Below are positions 17,789 through 27,002 of a stretch of 64,000 nucleotides of DNA, piece by piece. Numbering within the stretch: the stretch's first letter is position 1; every line of letters begins with the position of its first letter. The translations under genes were made by a program, and so were the position numbers. The DNA comes from Paracoccus aestuariivivens (GTDB lineage Bacteria > Pseudomonadota > Alphaproteobacteria > Rhodobacterales > Rhodobacteraceae): the NCBI RefSeq assembly GCF_009711225.1, contig NZ_WMIE01000001.1, positions 248,001-312,000 of the forward strand. The letters run 5' to 3'. The notes beneath the pieces were generated by a model. It was given only the letters and a program-made list of their open reading frames with translations, had not been told where the DNA came from and searched no databases.

Positions 17789-20278
17789 TCAGCCGTCGAC
17801 GCGGATCACCTTGTTCTCGGGATCGTAGGGGCTATCCTCGGTCACAACGGCGTCCCACAATTCGCGCTGCATCCGCACCTTCAGTCTGGTTCCGGGCGTG
17901 GTCAGTTCGGGACGGACATAGCCCATGCCGATGGACTTGCCGAAAGCCGCCGACCATCCGCCCGAGGTCAAGCGCCCGACACGCTGTCCGTCAAGAAACA
18001 GCCCCTCGCGACCCCAAGGATCGGCATCAGCCGGACCATCGATCAGCAGGGTCACGCATTTGCTGCGTATGCCCTTGTCCAGCATGGCCTGTTTGCCGCG
18101 GAAATCCTTGTCCAGATCGACAAAGCGGTCCAGCCCCGCCTCGAGCGGCGTCGCGTCGCGGCCAAGTTCGGTACCGAAAGCGCGATAGGATTTTTCCTGA
18201 CGCAGCCAGTTCTGCGCCCGTGCGCCCACCAGCTTCATGCCGTGCTTTTCACCCGCAGCGACAAGTTGTTCCCAAAGGTAGCGGCCAAACTCGATCGGGT
18301 AATGCAACTCCCAGCCCAACTCGCCGGTATAGGCGACGCGAATGGCGCGAACCGGACACATGCCAAGTTCGATTTCGCGCATCGACAGCCATGGGAAACG
18401 CTTGTTGCCCAGCACGGTCGCAGGGTCGGCATCGCGCGCGATTTCCTGCAGGATCTTGCGGCTGTTCGGGCCAGCAATGGCGTAAACACCCCATTGCGTG
18501 GTGATGTCCTGAATGAGGATCTGCCCGAACTCGGCTTCCTTGTCCTCGGCCAGTTTCTTCAGGTTGTCGCCGTCATAATCGGTCCATGCCCCAGCCGAGA
18601 TCAGGTAATAGTCATCCTCGGCCAGACGCACGATGGTATATTCGGAACGCGTCGTGCCGGTTTCGGTCAAGGTATAGGTCAGGTTGATCCGCCCGACCTT
18701 TGGCAGTTTATTGGTGGTGAACCAATCCAGAAACGCGGTCGCACCCTTGCCATGAACCCGATGCTTGGCAAAAGCGGATGCGTCGATCATACCGGCTGTC
18801 TCGCGGATCGCCTTGGCCTCATCGGCAGCGTATTGCCACCAGCCGCCGCGACGGAAGCTGCGGGCGGCATGATCATCAAACTCTGCGGGACCGTAATAGT
18901 TCGGACGCTCCCAACCGTTCACCTGCCCCATCTGCGCCCCGGCGGCGATCTGGCGATCATAGGCGGGCGCCGTGCGCAATGGCCGTGCGGCTTCGCGTTC
19001 CTCGTCCGGATGGTGCAGGACGAATACGTGCTCGTAGCATTCCTCGTTCTTTTTCACGGCGTAATCCGTGGTCATCCAGTTCCCGAAGCGGCGGGGATCA
19101 AGGCTGGCCATGTCGATTTCGGCCTCGCCCCCGGTCATCATCTGCGCCAGATAGTTGCCCACGCCGCCAGCAGCGGTAATGCCAAAGCTAAAGCCCTCGG
19201 CCAGCCACATGTTGCGCAGGCCGGGTGCCGGACCGACCAGAGGGTTGCCATCCGGCGTGTAGCAGATCGGGCCATTGAAATCGTCTTTCAGACCCACGGT
19301 TTCCGAGGTCGGCAGCCGGTGGATCATCGACATGTATTCCTCTTCGATCCGCTCGAGATCCAAGGGGAACAGGTCCGCGCGGAAGCTTTCGGGAACCTCG
19401 TACTGGAACCGCGCCGGAGCGCCCCGCTCGTAGGGGCCAAGGATCCAACCGCCACGTTCCTCGCGGACATACCATTTCGCGTCGGCATCGCGCAGGACCG
19501 GATGTTCGGGATTGCCGTCAGCGCGCCACTTGACCAAGGCCGGATCGGGTTCGGTCACGATGAACTGGTGTTCGACCGGAATGGCGGGGATCTTGATGCC
19601 AAGAAGCCGCGCCGTGCGCTGTGCGTGGTTGCCGGTGGCGGTCACGACATGCTCGGCACGGATTTCGAATGGCTCGTTCGCGGGAACAAGATAGCCGCCC
19701 TTCTCGACCATCCGGTCCAAGGTCACGACCCATTCGCTGCCGGTCCAGCGATAGCCGTTGACCTGAATCTTGCGCTCGATCGTGCAGCCCGCCATCCGCG
19801 CGCCCTTGGCCATTGCCTGAGTCACGTCGGCGGGGTTGATATAACCGTCTGTCGGGTGGAACAGCGCCCCTTTCAGGCCGTCGATATTGACCAAGGGCCA
19901 GCGTTCCTTGATCTGGGCGGGGGACATGAATTCATGCGGGATGCCCACGGTTTCGGCTGTGGCGGAATACAGCATGTATTCGTCCATCCGGTCTTGGGTC
20001 TGTGCCATGCGCAGGTTGCCGCAGCGGGTAAAGCCGGCGTTCAGGCCGGTTTCGGCCTCTAGCCCGGCGTAAAGCTTGACGGAATAGTCGTGAATATGGC
20101 TGGTCGCGTAGCCCATGTTGAATAATGGCAGCAACCCCGCCGCGTGCCATGTCGAGCCCGAGGTCAGTTCGTCGCGTTCGACCAGCATCGTGTCCCAACC
20201 CGCCCGCGCAAGATGCAAGGCAATACCGCAACCGACCGCACCGCCTCCGACCACAAGAGCCTTCACATGGGTTTTCAT
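17789..20278 (-). CDS. FAD-dependent dehydrogenase with GcvT domain (dimethylglycine/sarcosine dehydrogenase-like)
   Basis: 829 residues. The N-terminal half is an amine-oxidising FAD domain: dinucleotide motif VVGGGAVGCGIALHLA at about 9-24, then GSTWHAAGLLP, whose histidine matches the covalent flavin attachment site of the DMGDH/sarcosine dehydrogenase family. A connecting FAO_M region follows near 385-440 (FGNWMTTDY), then a GcvT-like tetrahydrofolate domain (about 480-720) and its C-terminal barrel. Such proteins demethylate N-methyl amines and hand the one-carbon unit to folate, which fits with metH nearby but is not proof of a shared pathway. The exact substrate is uncertain; betaine-derived dimethylglycine and sarcosine are the leading options. 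Confidence 0.85.
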   Translation of the reverse strand: MKTHVKALVVGGGAVGCGIALHLARAGWDTMLVERDELTSGSTWHAAGLLPLFNMGYATSHIHDYSVKLYAGLEAETGLNAGFTRCGNLRMAQTQDRMDEYMLYSATAETVGIPHEFMSPAQIKERWPLVNIDGLKGALFHPTDGYINPADVTQAMAKGARMAGCTIERKIQVNGYRWTGSEWVVTLDRMVEKGGYLVPANEPFEIRAEHVVTATGNHAQRTARLLGIKIPAIPVEHQFIVTEPDPALVKWRADGNPEHPVLRDADAKWYVREERGGWILGPYERGAPARFQYEVPESFRADLFPLDLERIEEEYMSMIHRLPTSETVGLKDDFNGPICYTPDGNPLVGPAPGLRNMWLAEGFSFGITAAGGVGNYLAQMMTGGEAEIDMASLDPRRFGNWMTTDYAVKKNEECYEHVFVLHHPDEEREAARPLRTAPAYDRQIAAGAQMGQVNGWERPNYYGPAEFDDHAARSFRRGGWWQYAADEAKAIRETAGMIDASAFAKHRVHGKGATAFLDWFTTNKLPKVGRINLTYTLTETGTTRSEYTIVRLAEDDYYLISAGAWTDYDGDNLKKLAEDKEAEFGQILIQDITTQWGVYAIAGPNSRKILQEIARDADPATVLGNKRFPWLSMREIELGMCPVRAIRVAYTGELGWELHYPIEFGRYLWEQLVAAGEKHGMKLVGARAQNWLRQEKSYRAFGTELGRDATPLEAGLDRFVDLDKDFRGKQAMLDKGIRSKCVTLLIDGPADADPWGREGLFLDGQRVGRLTSGGWSAAFGKSIGMGYVRPELTTPGTRLKVRMQRELWDAVVTEDSPYDPENKVIRVDG

Positions 20279-20376
20279 GGCCAGCCTATCCTTTTCGCAC
20301 GTGAGCTACCTTGAGCGAGTTGTGGCAGAGCCCATCCCAAGTCGCAGCGCGGCGGCGACATTTCACCGTCAAAAAA

Positions 20377-20386
20377 CGACATGTCG
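20377..20386. promoter_or_regulatory. short palindrome upstream of the DMGDH-like gene
   Basis: CGACATGTCG, a perfect 10-bp palindrome, sits about 100 bp upstream of the start at 20278 in the 151-bp gap; a related CGACAT occurs 20 bp away. A possible operator, weakly supported. Confidence 0.2.
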
Positions 20387-20429
20387 CAAATTCGCCATCC
20401 ATCGGACGCATCCATGGCGGGCGGGCATC

Positions 20430-21431
20430 CTAGACCATCGAGGGCAGGACAAGATCAGGCGGGCGGTGGCCGTCGATGAAGGCCTTGATATTGATCACGA
20501 CTTTCTCGCCCATCTCGGTCCGCCCCTCGACCGTGGCCGAACCCATATGCGGCAACAGAACGACATTGGGCAAGGCGCGCAGACGGGGGTTGATCTCGTG
20601 GCCATGCTCGAAAACGTCCAGCCCTGCGCCCGCAATCTCGCCCGCGCGCAGCATCCGCGTCAGGGCGTTCTCGTCGATGACCTCGCCGCGAGACGTATTG
20701 ACCACCACCGCCGTCGGCTTCAGCAGTTTCAACCGCCGCGCGTTCAGCAGATGAAAGGTCGCGGGGGTGTGCGGGGCGTTCACGCTGATGATATCCGAGC
20801 GCGCCAGCATCTGGTCCAGACTTTCCCAATAGGTCGCGCCAAGTGCGGCCTCGACCTCGGGTCTAAGGCGGTGGCGGTTGTGATAATGGATCGTCATGCC
20901 AAAGGCCCGCGCGCGTCGCGCGACGGCCTGCCCGATCCGCCCCATGCCCAGGATTCCCAGTTGCCTCCCGCCCAACCGGCCACCCAGATGCGAGGTCGGA
21001 GACCAGCCCTGCCAGCGTCCCGCCTGCATCTCGGCCATGCCTTCGGGCAGGCGCCGTGTGACGGCAAGGATCAGCGCCAGCGTCATATCCGCAGTGTCTT
21101 CGGTCACGACGCCCGGCGTGTTCGAGATCGAAATCCCCTTGGCACAAGCGGCGCGCACGTCCAGATGGTCCACCCCCGCGCCATAATTCGCGATCAGCCT
21201 CAGCCGGTCGCCGATCTCGGCCAGCATCGCGGCGTCAATCCGGTCGGTGACGGTTGGCACCAAGATGTCGTTTTCCTGCATCGCGGCGATCAACTCTTCG
21301 CGCGTCAATTTGCGGTCATCATGGCGCAAGGTGACGTCGAACAACTCGGTCATGCGGTTTTCAATGCATTTCGGCAGACGACGGGTCACAAAGACCTTCA
21401 ACGCAGCACCGCCCGGACCTGTGGTTGCCAT
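20430..21431 (-). CDS. D-2-hydroxyacid dehydrogenase (glyoxylate/hydroxypyruvate reductase type)
   Basis: 333 residues of the D-isomer-specific 2-hydroxyacid dehydrogenase family. The NAD(P) motif is LGILGMGRIGQAVARRA; the catalytic triad lies in NTSRGEVIDE (Arg), DVFEHGHEINP (Glu) and LPHMGSATVEGR (His). The NAYGAGVDHLDV and NTPGVVTEDTAD segments point to glyoxylate reductase/GyaR. I chose the ATG at 21431, preceded by GGAGGGGGAG, rather than the open-frame extension to 21479. It is upstream of the DMGDH-like gene in the same direction with 151 bp between, so co-transcription is possible. Substrate: glyoxylate or hydroxypyruvate, inferred. Confidence 0.87.
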   Translation of the reverse strand: MATTGPGGAALKVFVTRRLPKCIENRMTELFDVTLRHDDRKLTREELIAAMQENDILVPTVTDRIDAAMLAEIGDRLRLIANYGAGVDHLDVRAACAKGISISNTPGVVTEDTADMTLALILAVTRRLPEGMAEMQAGRWQGWSPTSHLGGRLGGRQLGILGMGRIGQAVARRARAFGMTIHYHNRHRLRPEVEAALGATYWESLDQMLARSDIISVNAPHTPATFHLLNARRLKLLKPTAVVVNTSRGEVIDENALTRMLRAGEIAGAGLDVFEHGHEINPRLRALPNVVLLPHMGSATVEGRTEMGEKVVINIKAFIDGHRPPDLVLPSMV

Positions 21432-21538
21432 CACTCCCCCTCCCTCGTGACCGAGCCATCTTCCCAAGCTTGATGCCATTTGGCAAAGTGCCTGCGTCGA
21501 GGGGCGGGCACAAGACCCCGAAAAAGCAGGACAGGCAA

Positions 21539-22141
21539 ATGAATTACAGACAAATTCATCCGGGTTTCTTGATCATGGCCTTGATGGGGTGCCTTGCCAC
21601 CGCGGCTCTGGCGCAGGCCGTAGACCCGGGTGAAAATCTGGACGCGCGCCAGCTTCCGGCCGTTTCCGCTGATGCCGAGATCAGCCGGAACCCCGATGGC
21701 AAGAACGACCCGAACCGTGGTCCCGTCACCAACCTGCCCCTGCCCCGCTATGTCAGCCTGAAAGGCGGCGAAGGGAACGCCCGCCGTGGTCCCAGCCTGT
21801 CGCACCGCATCGACTGGGTGTTCCACCATGCCGGAATGCCTTTGCGCGTGGTCGCCGAATTCGGCCACTGGCGCCGCGTCGAGGATCAGGACGGCGCCGG
21901 AGGATGGGTGCATTATTCGCTGCTGTCGGGCGTCCGGACCGCTATCGTACGCAAGGACATGCTCGAACTGCTGGCCAAGCCGGACGAGCGCTCGGATGTG
22001 CTGGCCCGTGCCGAAGCGGGCGCAATCGTCAGGCTTCATGAGTGCAACCGCGACTGGTGCCGCGTCTCAGGAGGCGGCGAAAAGGGCTGGGTGCCGAAAT
22101 CCGCGATCTGGGGCGTCGATCCGGACGAAATCCGCGAGTAA
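21539..22141 (+). CDS. secreted protein with two bacterial SH3 domains
   Basis: 200 residues. A signal peptide (cleavage near ATAALAQA) is followed by a linker and two SH3-like repeats: about residues 70-127 (YVSLKGGEGNARRGPS ... GGWVHYSLLSG) and 130-190 (IVRKDMLELLAKPDERSD ... GWVPKSAIWG). Bacterial SH3 domains bind peptidoglycan peptides or other envelope ligands, so it is probably a periplasmic envelope protein. Its specific role is unknown. The start at 21539 is chosen because the signal peptide begins there. It is divergent from the dehydrogenase and convergent with the lipoprotein gene. Confidence 0.85.
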   Translation: MNYRQIHPGFLIMALMGCLATAALAQAVDPGENLDARQLPAVSADAEISRNPDGKNDPNRGPVTNLPLPRYVSLKGGEGNARRGPSLSHRIDWVFHHAGMPLRVVAEFGHWRRVEDQDGAGGWVHYSLLSGVRTAIVRKDMLELLAKPDERSDVLARAEAGAIVRLHECNRDWCRVSGGGEKGWVPKSAIWGVDPDEIRE

Positions 22142-22190
22142 GGGGTTTTCGGGCCGCCCGAAGGCGACCCGGAACAGTCAGACTTTCCGC

Positions 22191-22628
22191 TTACATGCTT
22201 TGGCCGGACAGCGAGCTCGAGCTCGCGGTGGCTTTCATACATTGGAAATAGGTCAGCGTGATCGAATCCTCGGTCATCCGCAGCGTGCCGTCGGGGCGGG
22301 TCTGAAGATCGACGACGCGGTTACCGGCAGCGGGCGAGCCTTCGCAAGCCAGCGTGACGCGCGTGCGGTCCACCTGCTTGTCAGAACCGGCAACGGTACA
22401 GGTCGCCGCCGGGAAGCTGAACTTGTTGCCGTCGATCACGAGGCTCTTGTCACTGGAGACATTGCCGCATTCCGATTGCAACAGGTTATAGGTGCCGTTC
22501 AGCGCGCTCGATTGCGCAATCGGGCCGGGCGTCGGGCCGGGCTTCACGGGGGCAGCCTGATCACAGGCGGCAAGGCCACCCAGGGCGGCAACGGCGGCAA
22601 AGGCAAGCAGAGCTTTGGTCAGTGTCAT
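22191..22628 (-). CDS. putative lipoprotein, unknown function
   Basis: 145 residues. The N-terminus MTLTKALLAFAAVAALGGLAACDQ carries a lipobox (LAAC), so the mature chain is probably anchored through the cysteine at about residue 22. After a Pro-rich spacer comes a compact domain (GTYNLLQSECG, DKSLVIDGNKFSFPAATC) with three further cysteines, likely one or two disulphides, and a beta-rich profile like small protease-inhibitor or lipocalin-type domains; no family is assigned with confidence. It lies 19 bp behind the M3 peptidase and probably shares its transcript. Confidence 0.7.
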   Translation of the reverse strand: MTLTKALLAFAAVAALGGLAACDQAAPVKPGPTPGPIAQSSALNGTYNLLQSECGNVSSDKSLVIDGNKFSFPAATCTVAGSDKQVDRTRVTLACEGSPAAGNRVVDLQTRPDGTLRMTEDSITLTYFQCMKATASSSSLSGQSM

Positions 22629-22646
22629 GTCGTTTCTCCCGTTGAA

Positions 22647-24683
22647 TCACGAGGCAACCTCCAGAAGGTCGCGTCCTTTCAACAAAGCGTGAACCCCCGG
22701 TTTTCGTTCCCTGAATTTCAACCAAAGTTCATCTGCGGGCAAAGAATCCCCTTTCGAGAGGATCCATTCCTCAAGTTTTCGGGCGGTTTCGGGATCAAAG
22801 GCGTCGCCTTTTTCCATGAATGCCTCGAAGGCATCGGCGTCCATCACCTCGGACCACATGTAGCTGTAATAGCCCGATGAATACCCGTCGCCCGAGAAGA
22901 CATGCGCGAAATGCGGCGTGGCATGGCGCATCGGGATGGCTTTCGGCGCTCCGAGGGCTGCCAGAACCTCGGCCTGACGAGCCATCGGATCGGCGGGCGG
23001 CTCGCCGCGATGGAAGGCCAGATCGACCAATGCGCTTTCCAGATACTCGGTCGTGGCAAAACCGGAATCGGCATTTCGTGCCGACAGGATCCGGTCGCGC
23101 AACTCGGCAGGCAGAGGTTCGCCCGTCTCGGCATGGCGGGCGTGGCGATCCAGAACCTCGGGCTGTTCCAGCCAATGTTCGAACAACTGGCTGGGCAGTT
23201 CGACAAAGTCGCGCGCCACGGACGTTCCCGACATCGAGGGCCAACTGACATCGGACAGTATATGGTGCAACGCGTGACCGAATTCGTGGAACAGCGTATG
23301 CGCGTCGTCCCAGCTTAGATAGGCAGGCGCGCCTTTCTGCTCGGGCGGGGTGAAGTTGCACACGTTGACAACGATGGGGCGCTGCCCCTCGCCAATCTTG
23401 TGCTGCTGCGCGAGCGAGGAACACCACGCCCCCGAGCGTTTGCTGGGCCGCGCGTAGAAATCCCCCAGAAACACCGCCATCTGTTTGCCGTTGCGGGTGA
23501 TTTCCCATGCCCGCACATCGGGCGACCAAAGGGGCGCATCGAATTCGCGCATCTCCAGCCCGAAAAGCCGCCCCGCCGTGTCGAAAACCGCACCGATCAT
23601 CGCCTCAAGCGTGAGATAGGGTTTGACCTCGGCCTCATCCAGATCATGTTCGGCCTTGCGGCGGCGTTCGGCGTAGTAGCGCCAGTCCCAAGGTTCCAGC
23701 GCGCCGTTCACGCCATCCGCGTTCAGCATCTCGGCCAGCTTCCGGCCATCGGCATCGGCCCTGACCCTAGCGGCCTGCCAGACTTCGGTCAGCAGCGCCT
23801 CGACAGTTTCGGCCTTGCCAGCCATTTCGGGTTCAAGCTTGTAGCTGGCGAAATCGGCATAGCCGAGCAGTTGGGCGCGTTCATGCCGCAGCTTCAGGAT
23901 CTCGGCCGCGATCGGGCGGTTGTCCGTCGCCTCGCCACCCGCGCCAGAGCCATCGCCCCGCGCGGTCCATGCCCGCCACGCAATTTCCCGCAGGGCGCGG
24001 TCCTGAGAATACTCAAGGAACGGCACGATCAACGAGCGGTTCAGCGTCACGATCTGTCCCGCCATGCCGCGTTCACGGGCCGCCGCGCGCATCGCGCGGA
24101 CCAGCCAATCCGGCAGGCCCGCCAGTTGGTCATCGGCAATCGCCATGGTGAAATCGCGTTCGTCGGTCAGGACATTCTGGGCGAAATCGGTGGACAACAC
24201 CGCCAGACGTTCGCGGATCGCAGCCATGCGATCACGCGCCTCGCCGGTCAGACCCGCGCCCGAGCGGCGCAGACCACGCAGCGTCAGTTCCGTCAGACGA
24301 CGGTCCTCGGGCGAAAGCTGATCGCGGTCCTGCATGATGGCTTCGACCCGATCGAACAGGCGCGGGTCCATGCTGACCTTGCTGCCATGCGCCGCAAGTC
24401 GCGGCGCGATCTGGCGCTGCAAATCCTCGCGCGCCGGGTTCGAATCAACGCCGGTCAGGGTGTAGAAAATCGCGCAAAGCCGGTTCAGCGGTTCCTCGGC
24501 GGTTTCCAGCGCGGCAACGGTATTGGCAAAGCCCGGCGGTTCGGGATTGGCGGCAATGGCCTCGACCGCAGCGGCAGCCAGCCGCAGACATTCGTCGAAT
24601 GCCGGAGCAAAATCCTCATCACGGATCAGGTCAAAACGGGGAAGCCCCAGCGGGCCGGTCCAATTGGTCAATTCGGGGTTCAT
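22647..24683 (-). CDS. M3 family metallopeptidase (oligopeptidase A/Dcp type)
   Basis: 678-residue zinc peptidase of the thimet oligopeptidase family that degrades short peptides in the cytoplasm, including cleaved signal peptides. The zinc site is HEFGH near residue 465 with the third ligand in the following SQLFEHWLEQPEVL block. The N-terminus PLGLPRFDLIRDEDFAPAFD matches the family. I chose the ATG at 24683 because AGGAGG lies just upstream; the open frame extends to 24797. No signal peptide is present. It follows the ThiF/MoeB-like gene by 32 bp and precedes a lipoprotein gene. Oligopeptidase A and peptidyl-dipeptidase Dcp cannot be told apart here. Confidence 0.9.
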   Translation of the reverse strand: MNPELTNWTGPLGLPRFDLIRDEDFAPAFDECLRLAAAAVEAIAANPEPPGFANTVAALETAEEPLNRLCAIFYTLTGVDSNPAREDLQRQIAPRLAAHGSKVSMDPRLFDRVEAIMQDRDQLSPEDRRLTELTLRGLRRSGAGLTGEARDRMAAIRERLAVLSTDFAQNVLTDERDFTMAIADDQLAGLPDWLVRAMRAAARERGMAGQIVTLNRSLIVPFLEYSQDRALREIAWRAWTARGDGSGAGGEATDNRPIAAEILKLRHERAQLLGYADFASYKLEPEMAGKAETVEALLTEVWQAARVRADADGRKLAEMLNADGVNGALEPWDWRYYAERRRKAEHDLDEAEVKPYLTLEAMIGAVFDTAGRLFGLEMREFDAPLWSPDVRAWEITRNGKQMAVFLGDFYARPSKRSGAWCSSLAQQHKIGEGQRPIVVNVCNFTPPEQKGAPAYLSWDDAHTLFHEFGHALHHILSDVSWPSMSGTSVARDFVELPSQLFEHWLEQPEVLDRHARHAETGEPLPAELRDRILSARNADSGFATTEYLESALVDLAFHRGEPPADPMARQAEVLAALGAPKAIPMRHATPHFAHVFSGDGYSSGYYSYMWSEVMDADAFEAFMEKGDAFDPETARKLEEWILSKGDSLPADELWLKFRERKPGVHALLKGRDLLEVAS

Positions 24684-24715
24684 GCGAGCCTCCTGTTCAG
24701 TTGCCCGCGAGTCTT

Positions 24716-25771
24716 TCACCCCTGCCGGAAATGTCCAGAGCCGCAGACCGGACAATCCGCACGACGCGACAGCTTCACGACGCGGTTTTCGCCCCATAGC
24801 CCGTCAAAGATCATCATCCGGCCGCGCAAGGAATCGCCGGCGCCAACGATCAGCTTGATTGCCTCAAGCGCCATCATGCTGCCGATCACGCCGGGCAAGG
24901 GGCCGACGACTCCGGCCTCGGCGCAGGCGGGGGCCAGACCGGTCGCGGGCGCTTCGGGAAAGATGCAATGCATGCAGGGCGCAGCGTGTTTAGGGTCCCA
25001 GATGGTGACCTGCCCCTCCCATTGCGCGATGGCTCCGGCGATCAGGGGGACAGCCGCCGCGACGCAGGCCGCGTTGATCGTCTGTCTTGCCGCAAAACTG
25101 TCGGTGCCGTCGATGACAAGATCATGCTCGGCGATCAAGGCGGCATCGTCGCCCGTGATGCGCTGGTTCAGCGCCGTCACCTGCACATGCGGGTTCAAGG
25201 CAAGCATCGCCGCCGTCGCCGCCTCGGCCTTGGGGCGACCATCGTCGGACTCGCGGAAAATGACCTGCCGTTGCAGGTTGGACAGGCTGACCCGATCATC
25301 GTCGGCAACCGTGATCCGCCCGACCCCTGCCGCGGCCAGATACAGGCATACCGGAGCGCCCAGCCCACCGGCACCGACAACCAGAACCCGCGCCCGTCGT
25401 AAAGCCGCCTGCCCCGGCCCGCCCAACTCGCGCAAGACAATGTGACGGGCGTAACGGTCAAGCTCGGGCTCAGACAGTGGACCGGAATGAGCGGGGGGCG
25501 TGGAAGGGGCCTCGGGCAAGGGGATCGCCTTTCTGTGCAACTGACGCAGCAACGTCCGGTAGCACAACATAAGCGTCAGGATGCCGCCGCCAAGTATCCA
25601 AAGCCGGGGATTACCACCGGCAAGCTTCGCCACGACCGAATTGGGAGCAAAGTTCTGGAAGCCGAGAACCACGCACCAAATAGCCGCGACAACCAGCCAA
25701 ACCCGTGCGGAAGGCCAGCCAAGGACACGCCCCGCAATCAGCAGGGCGGCCATCAGCAGAATGACGAACAT
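24716..25771 (-). CDS. membrane-anchored ThiF/MoeB-family E1-like adenylyltransferase
   Basis: 351 residues. The first ~75 residues hold three predicted membrane helices (FVILLMAALLIAGRVLGW, VWLVVAAIWCVVLGF, LWILGGGILTLMLCY), followed by a Pro-rich linker and a full E1-like domain from about residue 110. This has LVVGAGGLGAPVCLYLAAAG for ATP, the DDDRVSLSNLQRQVIF block with the catalytic Arg, and two CXXC zinc pairs (CMHC and CPVC). MoeB and ThiF adenylate the C-terminal glycine of a sulphur-carrier protein (MoaD or ThiS). Start at 25771 is 4 bp behind dut. The membrane anchor is unlike E. coli MoeB; no carrier gene is adjacent. Confidence 0.85.
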   Translation of the reverse strand: MFVILLMAALLIAGRVLGWPSARVWLVVAAIWCVVLGFQNFAPNSVVAKLAGGNPRLWILGGGILTLMLCYRTLLRQLHRKAIPLPEAPSTPPAHSGPLSEPELDRYARHIVLRELGGPGQAALRRARVLVVGAGGLGAPVCLYLAAAGVGRITVADDDRVSLSNLQRQVIFRESDDGRPKAEAATAAMLALNPHVQVTALNQRITGDDAALIAEHDLVIDGTDSFAARQTINAACVAAAVPLIAGAIAQWEGQVTIWDPKHAAPCMHCIFPEAPATGLAPACAEAGVVGPLPGVIGSMMALEAIKLIVGAGDSLRGRMMIFDGLWGENRVVKLSRRADCPVCGSGHFRQG

Positions 25772-25775
25772 GAAA

Positions 25776-26237
25776 TCAGGCCCGGCCGGTCGAGCCGAAA
25801 CCACCCGCGCCACGGGCTGTTTCGCCCAGTTCTTCGGCCATGACATACTGCGCGCGAATGACCGGAGCGATCACGGCCTGCGCGATACGCTCGCCATGCT
25901 GGATGGCATAAGGTGCCGCGCCAAGATTGATCATGATGACGCCCAGAGGACCGCGGTAATCGCTGTCGATGGTTCCGGGCGTGTTGGGCAACGTCACCCC
26001 GTGTTTCAGCGCAAGGCTTGAACGGGGGCGGATCTGCATCTCGAATCCTTCGGGGATCTGCACCCGCAGACCGGTCGGAACAAGACGGATCTGGCCGGGA
26101 GCAAGCACAAGCTCGTCCCCGCCCAGATCGGCCCGCAGGTCAGCACCCGCAGAGCCGGAGGTCTGGTATTCAGGCAATGGCAGCGCCGCATCGGCGCCCG
26201 GTTCACGCAGAACCAGAATCGTAACTTCGGATGACAT
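25776..26237 (-). CDS. dut: dUTP diphosphatase
   Basis: 153-residue trimeric dUTPase that keeps uracil out of DNA and supplies dUMP for thymidylate. The five motifs are visible: [33 protein letters not shown], the [11 protein letters not shown] block and the C-terminal [10 protein letters not shown] that closes over the active site. It lies 27 bp behind infC and 4 bp ahead of the ThiF/MoeB-like gene, on the same strand, so it is probably co-transcribed with them. Length is standard. Confidence 0.96.
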   Translation of the reverse strand: MSSEVTILVLREPGADAALPLPEYQTSGSAGADLRADLGGDELVLAPGQIRLVPTGLRVQIPEGFEMQIRPRSSLALKHGVTLPNTPGTIDSDYRGPLGVIMINLGAAPYAIQHGERIAQAVIAPVIRAQYVMAEELGETARGAGGFGSTGRA

Positions 26238-26264
26238 GCTGCCCTGCTAGAATATGAACGGCGC

Positions 26265-26804
26265 TTATTTCGGCGCGATCATCATGACCATTTGACGCCC
26301 TTCAAGCTTGGGCATCGATTCGATCTTGCCCAGTTCGCCGACATCGCCGGCCACCCGGTTCAGCAACTCAAGACCAAGCTGCTGGTGCGCCATCTCACGA
26401 CCGCGGAAACGCAGGGTGACTTTCACCTTGTCGCCGCCTTCAAGGAATTTCACGACCGAGCGCATCTTCACGTCGTAGTCATGGGTATCAGTCCCCGGAC
26501 GGAACTTGATCTCCTTGATCTCGATGATCTTTTGCTTCTTGCGCGCTTCGGCTTCGCGCTTCTGCTGCTCGTATTTGAACTTGCCAAGGTCCATGATCTT
26601 GCAGACCGGCGGCACAGCGTTGGGCGAGATCTCGACCAGGTCGAGCCCGGCATCCTGTGCTAGCTCCAACCCGCGGGCGGGCGTGACGACACCGATATTC
26701 TCGCCTTCCGCACCAATCAGGCGGATTTCGGCGACTCGGATTCGTTCGTTTACGCGCGGGCCGGTGTCACGGGTGGGCGGAGCGTTATGCGGTCTACGGG
26801 CTAT
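26265..26804 (-). CDS. infC: translation initiation factor IF-3, probable AUA start
   Basis: 179 residues from an ATA codon at 26804. IF-3 binds the 30S subunit, prevents premature 50S joining and checks the start codon. The conserved core runs [20 protein letters not shown], then [20 protein letters not shown] and the C-terminal [15 protein letters not shown]. An automated call from the TTG at 26669 would drop about 45 conserved residues. There is no ATG or GTG in frame upstream; the codons before the conserved region are ATC and ATA, and AAGGA lies eight bases ahead of the ATA. A rare start is a known feature of infC and lets IF-3 control its own synthesis. Confidence 0.9.
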   Translation of the reverse strand: MARRPHNAPPTRDTGPRVNERIRVAEIRLIGAEGENIGVVTPARGLELAQDAGLDLVEISPNAVPPVCKIMDLGKFKYEQQKREAEARKKQKIIEIKEIKFRPGTDTHDYDVKMRSVVKFLEGGDKVKVTLRFRGREMAHQQLGLELLNRVAGDVGELGKIESMPKLEGRQMVMMIAPK

Positions 26805-26841
26805 GGCTGTGATCCTTGCATGGCCAAATGGTTTGCGCGGT

Positions 26842-26870
26842 TAAATAGTCCTGCAAATCGCTCATTTCAA
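26842..26870 (-). promoter_or_regulatory. infC promoter
   Basis: TTGAAA and TATTTA with exactly 17 bp between them, placing transcription start about 30 nt before the AUA start codon. A close match to the housekeeping sigma consensus. Confidence 0.6.
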
Positions 26871-27002
26871 CCGGATTCGCACTGTAATGGCTGGGATTCC
26901 CACAGGAACGATGACTGCTCTGCGTAGGGTTGAACGCGGCTTTACCGGTCGCGCCGGATCGTGCCATAGATACAAATGCGCGAACAACCCGAGCCGTCCC
27001 AC

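Noticed and set aside
26265..26669. IF-3 starting at the TTG at 26669
   Set aside because: This would remove about 45 conserved N-terminal residues (RVNERI and following).
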